40,902 nt of DNA, taken from the NCBI GenBank assembly GCA_017427945.1, contig JAFRRT010000004.1, positions 1 to 40,902 on the forward strand. Reading direction: 5' to 3'. Made by a program: the position numbers and the translations under genes. Origin of the DNA: Muribaculaceae bacterium (GTDB lineage: Bacteria > Bacteroidota > Bacteroidia > Bacteroidales > Muribaculaceae). Shown one piece after another: positions 31,455 to 40,752 of this stretch. Under the pieces are notes generated by a model. That model had not been told where the DNA came from. It searched no databases and worked only from the letters and a program-made list of their open reading frames with translations. Every line of letters begins with the position of its first letter. Position 1 is the first letter of the stretch.

Positions 31455-33782
31455 TTATTCCTCGTCCTTGGTCTTGCCGTAACCGTAGCCGTAGGTGTTG
31501 TCGCCGGTGGGCTTGGTGTCGTTCAAGACAACACACATGTTCTTGAGCTGCTTGTTGGCGGCAATGCGGTTCATGAACTTGATGAGGTTGCGCTTGGTGT
31601 AGTTGGCGCGCGTCACATAGACGGTGGCATTGCTGAACTTGTCCAGGGCGAAGCTGTCGCTCACCATGGCCACAGGTGCCGAGTCAACAATGATGACGTC
31701 ATACTGGTCGCGCAGGTCCTTGAAGAAGTCCTTCACGCGGTCGCCCAGCAGCAACTCCGATGGGTTGGGCGGAATGGCACCACCCACAAACACGTCAAGA
31801 CCTTTGACCTCGCTGCACGGCTGTGCAATCTGCTCGAGGGTAACATCGTTGCGCGACAGGTAGGAAGTCACGCCGGGCACCTCATTGAGGTTGAGCATGC
31901 CTGCCAGCTTGGGCGAACGGATGTCCATGCCAACGAGAGCGACGCGTTTGCCCAGCAGGGCAAATGACGAGGCGATGTTGGTGCTGATAAAGGACTTGCC
32001 TTCGCCACTGACACTGCTGGTAACCAGGATGACCTTGTCATCATCCTTGTTGAGCATGAATTGCAGGTTGTTACGCACATAGCGGAACAACTCGACAATG
32101 GCCGACGTCTTGCCGTCCTTGACGACAAGCTCGGTGTTGTGGCGGTTGTGATGAATGTGCCCGATGAACGGCACTTGCGAAATCTCTTCCAGTTCCTCTT
32201 GATTCGAGAACTTGGTGGTGAACAGGTCCTTGAGATACAGCAGCAACAACGGCAGGAACAAGCTGGCGAGAAGCGCCATGGCCAGAATGACCATCTTGTT
32301 CGGGCTGATGGGAGTTGACTCGGCATAGGCGTGGTCAACGATTTTTCCCTTAGGTGTTGTGGCTGCCAGCACCAGAGCATTCTCCTCACGCTTCTCAAGC
32401 AGGAAGGTGTACAGGGTGTTCTGGATGCCTTGCTGGCGTAGCAGTTCGCGTGCCTCACGCTCCTCGGTGGGTACTCGGCCCAAATCTCCGGCGGTGGAGT
32501 TGGCCTGAGCCTGGAGTTTATTCAGCTGCAGGTTCACGCCCTTGATGGAGCTGTTCAAGCCTTGCAGCACATTGCTGTGCATGGCATCGATTTGTTCGTC
32601 AATCTGCTTCAGCACCATGTTGTCGCCTTTGGCTGACTGTTCCAGTTCCTGACGCTTGACAAGCAGGTTGTTGTAAGCTTTGATGGCGCTGGATGCCGCG
32701 CTCGAGTCAACGTCAAAGGGGATATAGGAGCGCTTGTTGGCGGGGTCGGTGACAAAGTCCTTGACCATTCCCAGCAGCTGCTTGTTGGTTTCCTGCTTGA
32801 TGATGGCGCGGTCGGTGATTTCCTGCTTACCTACGGCCGACTTGACCTGTAATTCGGGATCGACAATCTTGTGGGCGCGTTTATAGGCTTCGATATCGGC
32901 CTCGCTGCTCGTCAGGCCTTTGTAGATGAGGGCAAGACGCTCGTCGATGAACTTCGCGGTGTTGATGGCTTCTTCGTCTTTCTCACGCTGTCCGCGCTCG
33001 TTGTAAAGCTCCATCAGCTTGTTCAGGATGTCCTTTCCGCGTGAACGGTTGCTCTCGGCGATGGTCAAGTTGATACCGTTGGACTTCTTGGTCGCAAGCT
33101 TGATTTTGATGCGATGATTCAGTATCTCGCCCAGAATCTGGTTGCCGCACAGCTTGGCAGTGATGTGACAAGGCTTGCCGTCCTTGAATTCCTCGGTGGG
33201 CTTGATGGTGAAGATGCCGTAGCTGGTCTTCAACGTCGTGGGCAACTTGGTGTCCTTGATGTTGGCGATCTTTTCCTTGCCGCTAGTGGCTTTGATATCG
33301 GTCTTGCCTTGTTTGTCCACATCGATGACGAACTTGACGACCGACAAGGTGTCAAACATCTCCTCAGGTGCAATGACCTCGATGGGCGTGTTGTTATAAT
33401 GGTCCTTGTCAGGCTTGTACCATTCTTTCTTCTCGACGTAGCTGCGGTTAAGTCCCAGTTGTTTGGCGACCTCGGTGCACAGCTCCTGGGAGGCAAACAC
33501 GATCATCTCGTCGTCAACCTTGTTGGCGTTGCCCATCAGTTTCATGCTCTTGAGCAAGTTGGCACCGGCGCCGCCCTTGTTGTCGTCTTGGGCGACAAGG
33601 ACAACGGCCTTCACGTTATAGACTCGCTTGGCATACTTCAGGTAGGCGAAAGCCAAGGTCATGCATGCTAACAATGACAGCAGGAAAAGCCACCAGTAGC
33701 GCTTGTACTTGCGGACAAACGCACTGAAGTCAACGATTTGTTCCTCTTGCTGCGCAGTAGGCGGTGTATTGAAAATTGCCAT
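31455..33782 (-). CDS. wzc: Polysaccharide chain-length regulator / tyrosine autokinase (Wzc-like)
   Basis: 775-aa fused bacterial tyrosine kinase controlling capsule chain length and export. The N-terminal Wzz domain has a membrane helix (YWWLFLLSLLACMTLAFAY, near 15-40). A long periplasmic coiled region follows (about 230-480), then a second helix (VILAMALLASLFLPLLLLY, about 495-520). The cytoplasmic kinase has Walker A SGEGKS (Lys596), Walker A' LVGMDIRSPKL and Walker B VIIVDSAPV. The C-terminal tail ends in a tyrosine cluster (NTYGYGYGKTKDEE), the usual autophosphorylation site. It sits 18 bp downstream of the Wza gene. All motifs are intact. Confidence 0.95.
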   Translation of the reverse strand: MAIFNTPPTAQQEEQIVDFSAFVRKYKRYWWLFLLSLLACMTLAFAYLKYAKRVYNVKAVVLVAQDDNKGGAGANLLKSMKLMGNANKVDDEMIVFASQELCTEVAKQLGLNRSYVEKKEWYKPDKDHYNNTPIEVIAPEEMFDTLSVVKFVIDVDKQGKTDIKATSGKEKIANIKDTKLPTTLKTSYGIFTIKPTEEFKDGKPCHITAKLCGNQILGEILNHRIKIKLATKKSNGINLTIAESNRSRGKDILNKLMELYNERGQREKDEEAINTAKFIDERLALIYKGLTSSEADIEAYKRAHKIVDPELQVKSAVGKQEITDRAIIKQETNKQLLGMVKDFVTDPANKRSYIPFDVDSSAASSAIKAYNNLLVKRQELEQSAKGDNMVLKQIDEQIDAMHSNVLQGLNSSIKGVNLQLNKLQAQANSTAGDLGRVPTEEREARELLRQQGIQNTLYTFLLEKREENALVLAATTPKGKIVDHAYAESTPISPNKMVILAMALLASLFLPLLLLYLKDLFTTKFSNQEELEEISQVPFIGHIHHNRHNTELVVKDGKTSAIVELFRYVRNNLQFMLNKDDDKVILVTSSVSGEGKSFISTNIASSFALLGKRVALVGMDIRSPKLAGMLNLNEVPGVTSYLSRNDVTLEQIAQPCSEVKGLDVFVGGAIPPNPSELLLGDRVKDFFKDLRDQYDVIIVDSAPVAMVSDSFALDKFSNATVYVTRANYTKRNLIKFMNRIAANKQLKNMCVVLNDTKPTGDNTYGYGYGKTKDEE

Positions 33783-33800
33783 AATTCTGAGTTAAAGTGT

Positions 33801-34607
33801 TTATCGTGCCAACGCGATGATGAGTGATGCGATAACCGACACACTGCTCACGACGGTCGAGATGACCGACAGTTTGAATGCGTTGTTCTGATTGTATTTT
33901 GAGTTGTCTATGCGTATCTGGTTGGGCTCGACATAAACGACGTCGTTCTGCTTCAGGTAGAAGTAGGGTGAATTGAAAACATCGCTGTTGGTGAGGTCCA
34001 GACGGTGATAGGAACGCTTACCTTCCTCGGTACGGATTACATACACGCGGTCACGCTTGGCATACTCGGTCAGGTCGCCGCACTGTGACAGTGCGTCGAG
34101 CACAGTGAAGTGCTGATGGCCCGAATAGACACGCTGCGGTGCGCGCACCTCGCCCATCACGTCGACCGAGAAATTGACGATATCAACACGCACATAGGGG
34201 TCCTTCACGTTCTGGGACACCATGGCGTTGATTTCGCCGGAAATCTCTTCCAGCGTCTTGCCGTTCACATAGATACGGCCCAGCACTGGCATCATGATAT
34301 AACCAGCGTCGTCAACAACGTAGGTCTGAGTGCGGGGCTGGGTGGCCTGACGCAGATTGCCGCGAACGGCGGGATTGTCCATAGGCAGGTTATATGCTGC
34401 GGTGGCCTCGGGAACTGCCGAGGTAACAACGATGACCAGCTCGTCATCGGGCTGGATACGGATGGGATAACTGCCTTGAGGATTTGCTAAAGTGCCGTTA
34501 GAGCTGGCTTCCAGGTCTTTAAAGTAAGCGAGCGCATTGTCTTTGCTTGATTGACACGACAGCAAAGTGGCTGCGGCAATCAGCAATATAAAAAATCTAG
34601 ATTTCAT
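33801..34607 (-). CDS. wza: Polysaccharide export outer-membrane lipoprotein (Wza-like)
   Basis: 268 aa. A lipoprotein signal peptide ends in LLSC (Cys18). It is followed by the polysaccharide export (Poly_export) domain (PIRIQPDDELVIVVTS, about 45-130) and a SLBB domain (VRAPQRVYSGHQHFTVLDAL, about 150-235). A C-terminal hydrophobic helix (VISTVVSSVSVIASLIIALA) corresponds to the outer-membrane-spanning helix of Wza. It is shorter than E. coli Wza (about 380 aa), as usual in Bacteroidetes, which tend to have one SLBB domain. It lies between the flippase (54 bp) and Wzc (18 bp). Confidence 0.93.
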   Translation of the reverse strand: MKSRFFILLIAAATLLSCQSSKDNALAYFKDLEASSNGTLANPQGSYPIRIQPDDELVIVVTSAVPEATAAYNLPMDNPAVRGNLRQATQPRTQTYVVDDAGYIMMPVLGRIYVNGKTLEEISGEINAMVSQNVKDPYVRVDIVNFSVDVMGEVRAPQRVYSGHQHFTVLDALSQCGDLTEYAKRDRVYVIRTEEGKRSYHRLDLTNSDVFNSPYFYLKQNDVVYVEPNQIRIDNSKYNQNNAFKLSVISTVVSSVSVIASLIIALAR

Positions 34608-34661
34608 TATGTTTGTTACTGTTAGCTTTTTAATTATCTATTAAACGAAGTTTAGCGATAA

Positions 34662-36110
34662 TTATTTTGTCGCATCGTGTGTTTTAGCGATTTTTGAGTG
34701 CCACAGGTCAAGCAACTCACTTCGTATGGTCCACGTGATTACGGCAATGGCGATGACCATCACGGCCACGTCAATCAATATGTTTTTGCTTAGGTAAAAG
34801 GGTATGGCACAGGCCAATACAAGCGCTACGGGTAGCAGGATGCGCTTGTCCAAACGCAGAACAAAATAGCGTTTCATGTCATGCCAGCGGTAAACGACGA
34901 GCACGATATAGGTGATGATTTGTGTCACGATGACGCCATAGACGCCTAATGGCTTGATAAGCGCAAAGTTGAAAATCAGGTTGACGATGGCCGACAGCAC
35001 GATGGCAGGAAGGGTGCGCGGGGTGTCCTTGGCGCACTGGTAACCCATGTCAAAGAATGCCGCGATAGCAAAGATGACTGCCGACAAGCCCAACGGATAA
35101 ATGTAGTTGAGGCTTTCACGATACTCCTCGGCCACCAGCCATCCGTAGCACACCTTGAGCAGGAAACTGTACCCGATCAGGAGGATGGAAAGCAGGAAGA
35201 TGTAACTGTTCAACATCTTGGAAAAGAACCTGTTGCGGTCGGGACTGTGGTATTGCAGGATGGCGGTTTCTTGCCATGCTTGGTAGAAAATGATGGCAAG
35301 GGTGGTGATGATGCCCGTGAAACGGATTGCGACGGCATAAACGCCATTGGCATCAAGGCCCAAAAAATGGGAGATGAACAGCCTGTCGCTGCTGCCCGTA
35401 AGCCACCAGCACAGGGAACCAGGCAGCAAGGGTAGCGTGTAGCGTATAATGTCGCGGCCTACTTCGCGTGCATCGATGTGCCAACGGGTGTGGCGACTGA
35501 TGAGGCGAACCTGCAACTCGACAATCACAAGGGCGAGCAGACGGGCAACGATATTGGCAAGAAATATACCCTTGATGCCCCAACCGAGACCTACCACGAA
35601 GACGACGCTGAACACGCCGATGCCCAAGGCCGACAATATGCCTACAGTCACAAAGGCGCGGTTGTTGCCCAAACCACGAAATACCTGGGAATAAACCTCT
35701 TGCAGCGATATGGCAATGAGCAGCCCCAGGATGTAGCCCAAGTAATGGATATGTGTGAATACCGCCAGCACAACTGCTATCAACGCCGTGATAGACAACG
35801 TGCACAGCATGGAACGCGACACAAAGGTAACAATGCGCTGACGCTCAGTCTCTTCGTCGCAGTCCAGCAGGAAGCGGAATGCACCGTCGCGCAGCTGCAA
35901 TGTGACAAACGGAATGAGCAGTAAGCACACCGTAAAGCACAGGTCATAGTAGCCGAAGTCGGACGTAGGAACAAAGTGGGTATACAACGGCACCATCAGG
36001 AATGTGATGAGCTTGGACCCTATATTCCCGATGGCATAGACGCCGATGTCCTTGATGAATTTGGAGCTACGGCTGCTTGCCTGAATGTCGCTGTTTCTTG
36101 TTGTCGGCAT
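34662..36110 (-). CDS. Polysaccharide flippase (Wzx / MATE-like)
   Basis: 482-aa membrane protein with about fourteen hydrophobic helices and the N-terminal signature SSKFIKDIGVYAIGNIGSK, typical of RfbX/Wzx flippases of the MOP superfamily. It should move undecaprenyl-linked repeat units across the inner membrane. It is the first gene of the minus-strand polysaccharide cluster. Upstream lie two abutting -7 boxes. It is divergent from the acyltransferase pair, with 146 bp between. Confidence 0.9.
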   Translation of the reverse strand: MPTTRNSDIQASSRSSKFIKDIGVYAIGNIGSKLITFLMVPLYTHFVPTSDFGYYDLCFTVCLLLIPFVTLQLRDGAFRFLLDCDEETERQRIVTFVSRSMLCTLSITALIAVVLAVFTHIHYLGYILGLLIAISLQEVYSQVFRGLGNNRAFVTVGILSALGIGVFSVVFVVGLGWGIKGIFLANIVARLLALVIVELQVRLISRHTRWHIDAREVGRDIIRYTLPLLPGSLCWWLTGSSDRLFISHFLGLDANGVYAVAIRFTGIITTLAIIFYQAWQETAILQYHSPDRNRFFSKMLNSYIFLLSILLIGYSFLLKVCYGWLVAEEYRESLNYIYPLGLSAVIFAIAAFFDMGYQCAKDTPRTLPAIVLSAIVNLIFNFALIKPLGVYGVIVTQIITYIVLVVYRWHDMKRYFVLRLDKRILLPVALVLACAIPFYLSKNILIDVAVMVIAIAVITWTIRSELLDLWHSKIAKTHDATK

Positions 36111-36121
36111 TTTTGCGGGTG

Positions 36122-36137
36122 CAAAGGTACAAAATTA
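36122..36137 (-). promoter_or_regulatory. Two abutting -7 elements before the polysaccharide operon
   Basis: Minus strand: TAATTTTG (36137-36130) directly followed by TACCTTTG (36129-36122), both exact TAnnTTTG matches. The second ends 11 nt before the flippase ATG, so its transcript would be nearly leaderless. No TTTG sits at 20 nt upstream of either. Confidence 0.6.
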
Positions 36138-36256
36138 TTGAGTTTTATTATGCTCTTTAGACAAATGTTTGTAATTTCGCATTCTAAATTGGCCTGTAAG
36201 CGGGGTTTTCGGCCCCATTGGGCGTCTAACGGCAACTTTTTATCGACTCAGGGGCA

Positions 36257-37312
36257 TTGATCAAGACAATCAATTCATGGCGCGGAATCATTGCGGTCGT
36301 TGTGGTATTGTTTCACGGCGGCATGACCGGGTTGTGGGATTTAGGACATGCGGGTGTGACGTTTTTCTTCGTTGCCAGCGCGTTCCTGCTGATGATGAGG
36401 CACCCTTTCGATAGCCTATCGGCGCGTGAATACCGCAACTTTGTCCTGGAGCATGCCGCCAGGCTCTATCCTTTGAACTGGTTAGCATTGGCATTGATGG
36501 TAGTTATGGTCCACGCGTTCCATTCTGCTATCGTCGATTGGGTGAATGTAGTCCTGACTGCACTGATGCTGCACTCGTGGTCGCCTTTGCATGACATGCA
36601 TTACGGCGTCAATCCGGTGGCTTGGTTCTCGTGTGTGCTCATGTTTTGCTATCTCGTCTATCCTTTACTCGCACGCCTGACGAACCGTTGGCGCTGGTAT
36701 CACATAGCATTGGCCATCGTCATGATGATATTGGTCTTTAGCTGCTTCTTGCCGGGAATGAACGTCCCCGAGCGTGAGGCGGTGTTTGTCAATCCGTTGT
36801 CGCATGTGCTTGACTTCACGTTGGGCATCTTGTTGTATCGTGTTTATCGTGCTCTCAAAGGCCGCTGTCAATCGGTGAATTTTACCACAGCCTCGTTTCT
36901 TGAATTGGGAGCTTGGTCGCTTTTTGCATTGGTCATCATAATCAGGCACACTACCTCATGGTTGACACAGTGGGAAGACTGGATCATTTGGCTCTTGCCG
37001 CAGGGTGCCATACTGCTGGTGATGGCTTTGCTCAACGGTCAAGAAGGACTGCTTGGGAAAATACTGACTTTCAGGCCCTTGCAGTGGTTGGGAAACATCA
37101 GTTTTGAAGTCTATATGCTGCAGTTTGTGGCGTTCCTGTTTTTCAACTATGTGGTGGCTCCTGTGCTGGGTCATTTCGGCATCATGGTCTATGATCATAA
37201 ACTGATTGGCGTTTGGCTGGTACTCCTGCCGCTGGCTTGGCTGGTGAACCGATATTTTTCTCGTCCGTTAAAGGCGTTATTCAAGAGAAACTTTCAATAT
37301 AACAACCAATGA
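36257..37312 (+). CDS. Membrane acyltransferase (acyltransferase 3 family), TTG start
   Basis: 351-aa integral membrane protein, about ten helices. The N-terminal WRGIIAVVVVLFHGG carries the conserved Arg and FH of the family; AGVTFFFVASAFLL is the second signature. The only usable start is TTG at 36257: an in-frame stop lies at 36227-36229 with no ATG or GTG between, and the paralogue starts at the same alignment position (MKIKTIN against MIKTIN). It is followed by a 4-bp ATGA overlap with the next gene. Probably O-acylates the polysaccharide made by the divergent cluster (inference). Confidence 0.87.
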   Translation: MIKTINSWRGIIAVVVVLFHGGMTGLWDLGHAGVTFFFVASAFLLMMRHPFDSLSAREYRNFVLEHAARLYPLNWLALALMVVMVHAFHSAIVDWVNVVLTALMLHSWSPLHDMHYGVNPVAWFSCVLMFCYLVYPLLARLTNRWRWYHIALAIVMMILVFSCFLPGMNVPEREAVFVNPLSHVLDFTLGILLYRVYRALKGRCQSVNFTTASFLELGAWSLFALVIIIRHTTSWLTQWEDWIIWLLPQGAILLVMALLNGQEGLLGKILTFRPLQWLGNISFEVYMLQFVAFLFFNYVVAPVLGHFGIMVYDHKLIGVWLVLLPLAWLVNRYFSRPLKALFKRNFQYNNQ

Positions 37313-38391
37313 AGATAAAGACAATAAACGGTTGGCGAGCGGTGTTCGCCATGATAATCGTTCTGTTCCACGTTGGTGTGGCGGGAATGGAGGAGTTGAC
37401 CTGGGCTGGAGTGACATTCTTTTTCATGGCTAGTGGCTTCCTGTTGACGTTGAAGCATCCGTTCAATGAACTGGATTCCAAGTCCTATGGCAATTTTGCT
37501 TGGCGCCATGCCCTCAAACTCTACCCCTTGCACTGGCTCACCCTGGTGCTCATGTTGATTGCATTGGCATGGGCTGGGAAACTTGTCATCAACTCGGGGA
37601 CGCTGGCACTCAACGCGTTGCTCTTGCAGAGCTGGTCGTTTACCCATTCAATCTATTTCTCCTACAACCAGTTCTCGTGGTTCTTGGGTACGCTGCTTTT
37701 CTGCTACCTGTGCTATCCTTTGTTGGCCCGCTGGTTCTCACCGTTGAGGCTTCGCATCCAGGCTGCCATCATCTTTGTGCTCGTGCTCATCGACATCATC
37801 ATTCTTGCGAGTGTTGACATTTATGGCCAGACCGCCCTCTACGTTTTCCCGCCGGTTAGGCTCATCGACTTCCTCATCGGTATGACGCTGGCCCGTGCCT
37901 GCCAGTCGATGAAGAATCTCAAGGTGCTGGGTAAGAGTGAGAACGGCACCGATATCGAGCTCATTTCCATTGCCCTGCTTTCGGTGACGGTGATGTTCCT
38001 CAGGGCTTATCCGTTCTTCCAGCCATGGAGCGATGCCATCGTTTGGTGGCCCGCTGTCATCGTGTTGATCATGGGTTGCCTGCTCTATAACAACCGTGAG
38101 GGTTTCATTGGCAGGCTGTTGTCGAGCCGCCTCATGCAGTGGCTGGGCAATATCAGTTTTGAGATGTTTATGCTGCAGGGGCTCATCCCCTTCATATTCA
38201 CAGGGCTTATCAGTCCGGTGCTTGGCCACTTCGGCATCACTGATGTGGCTAACGAGGTCAGCAACGACATCTTCGGCACCAATGCCAACCTGATGGCCGT
38301 CTTCGCGCTGCCCATCGACATCCTCCTTGCCTGGATTGTCAACCGTCTCTTCACACGTCCCATAAACCGTCTCCTTATCGCTCGGAAATAA
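37309..38391 (+). CDS. Membrane acyltransferase (acyltransferase 3 family)
   Basis: 360-aa paralogue of the preceding gene: KTINGWRAVFAMIIVLFH and AGVTFFFMASGFLL align directly, as do LQWLGNISFEVYMLQ and MQWLGNISFEMFMLQ near the C-terminus. The ATG overlaps the upstream stop (ATGA, 37309-37312), so the pair is translationally coupled and arose by tandem duplication. Both keep the His of the FH motif. Different acyl acceptors within the same glycan would explain keeping two copies (inference). Confidence 0.88.
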   Translation: MKIKTINGWRAVFAMIIVLFHVGVAGMEELTWAGVTFFFMASGFLLTLKHPFNELDSKSYGNFAWRHALKLYPLHWLTLVLMLIALAWAGKLVINSGTLALNALLLQSWSFTHSIYFSYNQFSWFLGTLLFCYLCYPLLARWFSPLRLRIQAAIIFVLVLIDIIILASVDIYGQTALYVFPPVRLIDFLIGMTLARACQSMKNLKVLGKSENGTDIELISIALLSVTVMFLRAYPFFQPWSDAIVWWPAVIVLIMGCLLYNNREGFIGRLLSSRLMQWLGNISFEMFMLQGLIPFIFTGLISPVLGHFGITDVANEVSNDIFGTNANLMAVFALPIDILLAWIVNRLFTRPINRLLIARK

Positions 38392-38423
38392 TCCGATGCA
38401 TCATCAATCAACTCCCAATAAAT

Positions 38424-38457
38424 AAGAGGGCGTGTCTGGAATTTGACACGCCCTCTT
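38424..38457 (-). terminator. Terminator of the adhesin-like gene
   Basis: A perfect 13-bp stem, AAGAGGGCGTGTC (38424-38436) / GACACGCCCTCTT (38445-38457), with an 8-nt loop. On the minus strand it is followed by ATTTATT. It may also stop the convergent acyltransferase transcript. A near copy is at 40669-40702. Confidence 0.85.
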
Positions 38458-38465
38458 GTGGATAT

Positions 38466-38502
38466 TAAAGCTAAAGCCTAATAGCTAAAGCCTTAAGCCT
38501 TA
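38466..38502 (-). repeat. 7-bp-periodic 3' UTR repeat (copy 1)
   Basis: On the minus strand, between stop codon and terminator: TTAAGGC, TTAAGGC, TTTAGCT, ATTAGGC, TTTAGCT. The same string appears at 40713-40750 downstream of the paralogue. Confidence 0.7.
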
Positions 38503-38504
38503 AT

Positions 38505-40460
38505 TTACTTTACAACCTTTACGGTGTTGGTGCTACCGTCGGTGTAGGTGATCACCTTGATGGTCACGCCGTTGGGCTGAGCCATCTCCTGACCGGCAAC
38601 GTTGAAGTAGCGCTCGCTGGCAACAGTCTTGCCTGCGTTCATCTCATTAACGTCAACAGCACCGCCGCGAGCAACGTATGCGCTGTAGCCTACCAGGTCA
38701 CCAGTGTTCTCGTCCATGATGAAGTGGATACCGAGTACATAGCTGTAACCGTTGTCAACATAGTAGGTGTTAGTACCCTCGGTCAGCGGGTTCTGGTCAG
38801 CATCACCAAGAATAGCCAGGGTTGCATCTGCTTCTGCACCATAAGCAACGCCGTTGATCATGAAGTAGAAGTTACCAGTGTTCTCGTAGGTAGGATAGAT
38901 TACATCAACCAGGTTTACGTAGTCACCGTTGGTGCCCTCCTGCAGCTCGAGGAATTCCTCAGTGCCGTCGGCCAGAATGGTTACTACCCAGTAGCCGGTC
39001 ATGTGGGGATCCACGGGAGTTTCACCTTCCTCAAGGGTGGTGAAGATGGTGCTCTCGGTCCACTTGCTGGGAACACCCTCATCAACAGCCTGTACCTGTA
39101 CCTCATAGGTGGTCTCGGGATCCAGACCCTCGATGGTGTAGTTGGGATCGGTAATGCCGTTAACATAGATCCACTCTGCCTCCTCAACGGGCTCGGGCAG
39201 TTCGCCAATGAGAATGTTGTCGATGTTCAGACGGAACATGTCGGTCACGTTGTAGTGACGGATGGCTACATAGCCCTCCATGCCCTCATACTCGCTCAGG
39301 TCGAAGGTGTACTGCTCGATGGGGCTGGTAGCAACGATGTCATCAGAAATCTTCACGAAGTCACTGGTGGCGGTTCCGGTGGTCGATACATATACAGCAA
39401 ATACCTCAGCTGCATAGCTGGGATCCTGACCGGCAGCCCAGAACGAGAAGTCTTTTGCAAGGGTTACCTTGGGCGAGATCATCCAGTCGTCAGGATACAA
39501 TGCGCCATAGGTATTGTAGCTGGCCGAAGTTGCGCACTTGGTGCCAAACAATCTCACGCCATCGCCGGTCTCATAGCCCAAGCTCTGGGGATCCCAGATG
39601 AACCAGCCAAAGCCGTCACCATCGGCATCAACAGAGGTCCAAGACAGTTCAGTCTCATCCTCAAAGTCCCAGAAGTAGCCGGTTGCCTCGGGCTCCGGAG
39701 TGTAAACCCTGTAGCGCAGGTTCCACTCGGTGCTCTCACCAGCCTCCCAGGTTACATCAGCAGTCGTGGCGGCGGGGGTTACCTGTACTCCCTCGGGAAC
39801 GGGGGTCACGGGACCAGCCTCGTAGGTGTAGGAAATGTCGTCGATGAAGACTTGATACTGGTCATAGCTGTTGTAGTGACGGAAGGCGAAGCAACCCGTC
39901 TGTCCTGCATAGTCGCTCAAGTCAACAGTGTACTCGGCCCATGTGGTGGGAGGAGTAATCATGCTTGATACAGGGATGAAGTCATTAGCCGAGGTGGGGG
40001 TGCCAATGCAAACATAAACAGCGAAGTTGTCGGGATATGATGACAAGTAGTTCATAGCCCAGAATGACAACATACCGCCCAGGGGTAACTCAGGCGAAAT
40101 CAGCCAGTTGTCAGGATCCAACGCGCCGCCATAATAGCTGCGTGATTTCAGACTGCAAGAACCACCGTTGTGTGAATAGTAGGTCTCAACTTCCCAACCA
40201 TAGCCGTCGCCATCGTTGTCCAGGCTCAGCCAGCCTTCAAAGTCAGCATCTTCCTCAAAGTCCCAGAAGAGCGTTTCGGTGTCGCGATTCATGATAGCAG
40301 GAGTCAACATCCCCTTATATGCCTTGAGGGGATTAACGCTGGTCTGCTCCAATGTGCTGCGGTCAATTTTGCCTGCCATGGCATCAGCCTTGGTTGCAAA
40401 CTGAGCCATCATCGGCAATGCCAATGCAGCCATCAACAAAATAAGAGAAAATTTCTTCAT
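38505..40460 (-). CDS. Secreted protein with two gingipain-adhesin-like (choice-of-anchor J) domains, FnIII and C-terminal sorting-like domain
   Basis: 651 aa with a signal peptide (MKKFSLILLMAALALPMMAQ). Two Cleaved_Adhesin/choice-of-anchor J domains start near residues 65 and 262; each opens with FWDFE, continues with DxDGDGxGW, has DxWxISP, and closes with an IDxI strand. An FnIII-like segment follows (ending TTYEVQVQAVDEGVPSKW, about 425-475), then a beta-rich domain of unknown type (about 490-605). A C-terminal ~45-residue region (YFNVAGQEMAQPNGVTIKV to TNTVKVVK) resembles type IX secretion C-terminal domains. Unlike the C10 proteins it has no dockerin module. Likely surface-exposed or secreted; the function is unknown. 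A partial paralogue lies immediately upstream. Confidence 0.8.
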   Translation of the reverse strand: MKKFSLILLMAALALPMMAQFATKADAMAGKIDRSTLEQTSVNPLKAYKGMLTPAIMNRDTETLFWDFEEDADFEGWLSLDNDGDGYGWEVETYYSHNGGSCSLKSRSYYGGALDPDNWLISPELPLGGMLSFWAMNYLSSYPDNFAVYVCIGTPTSANDFIPVSSMITPPTTWAEYTVDLSDYAGQTGCFAFRHYNSYDQYQVFIDDISYTYEAGPVTPVPEGVQVTPAATTADVTWEAGESTEWNLRYRVYTPEPEATGYFWDFEDETELSWTSVDADGDGFGWFIWDPQSLGYETGDGVRLFGTKCATSASYNTYGALYPDDWMISPKVTLAKDFSFWAAGQDPSYAAEVFAVYVSTTGTATSDFVKISDDIVATSPIEQYTFDLSEYEGMEGYVAIRHYNVTDMFRLNIDNILIGELPEPVEEAEWIYVNGITDPNYTIEGLDPETTYEVQVQAVDEGVPSKWTESTIFTTLEEGETPVDPHMTGYWVVTILADGTEEFLELQEGTNGDYVNLVDVIYPTYENTGNFYFMINGVAYGAEADATLAILGDADQNPLTEGTNTYYVDNGYSYVLGIHFIMDENTGDLVGYSAYVARGGAVDVNEMNAGKTVASERYFNVAGQEMAQPNGVTIKVITYTDGSTNTVKVVK

Positions 40461-40668
40461 AAGCTGAAAAATTTAAAAGTTAAACATTAAAAAAATAATT
40501 ATTTGTCAGTAAATCGTCATAATTAATAATGGTTCATTACTCGAGAATTTCGCTGGTTTATAGCGGTTTAGTAACAGCTAAAACCATAAAACCCGAGCAA
40601 ATGTCGCCTTACGTTATCGCAAATTACGTAATAAATCCTGACCTGTGCAAGTTTTTCTTAATAAAACT
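40461..40668. other. AT-rich intergenic region upstream of the adhesin-like gene
   Basis: No gene or clear consensus promoter seen. The 5' leader next to the ATG is A/T-rich. The remainder contains scattered near matches to TAnnTTTG on the minus strand (for example TAATTTGC) without a matching -33. Confidence 0.4.
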
Positions 40669-40702
40669 AAGAGGGCGTGCCGGAAATCTGGCACACCCTC
40701 TT
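40669..40702 (-). terminator. Terminator of the paralogous adhesin-like gene (partial at the right edge)
   Basis: Stem AAGAGGGCGTGCC (40669-40681) / GGCACACCCTCTT (40690-40702), followed on the minus strand by TAGTTTTATT. Homologous to the hairpin at 38424-38457. Confidence 0.82.
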
Positions 40703-40712
40703 GTGTCAATGA

Positions 40713-40750
40713 TTAAAGCTAAAGCCTAATAGCTAAAGCCTTAAGCCTTA
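40713..40750 (-). repeat. 7-bp-periodic 3' UTR repeat (copy 2)
   Basis: Same string as at 38466-38502, between the stop of the partial gene and its terminator. Confidence 0.7.
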
Positions 40751-40752
40751 AT

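Noticed and set aside
38724-39968. A 414-codon plus-strand open frame opposite the adhesin-like gene
   Set aside because: It lies entirely antisense to a clear secreted multidomain protein; the translation has no domain or signal peptide and mirrors the composition of the real gene.
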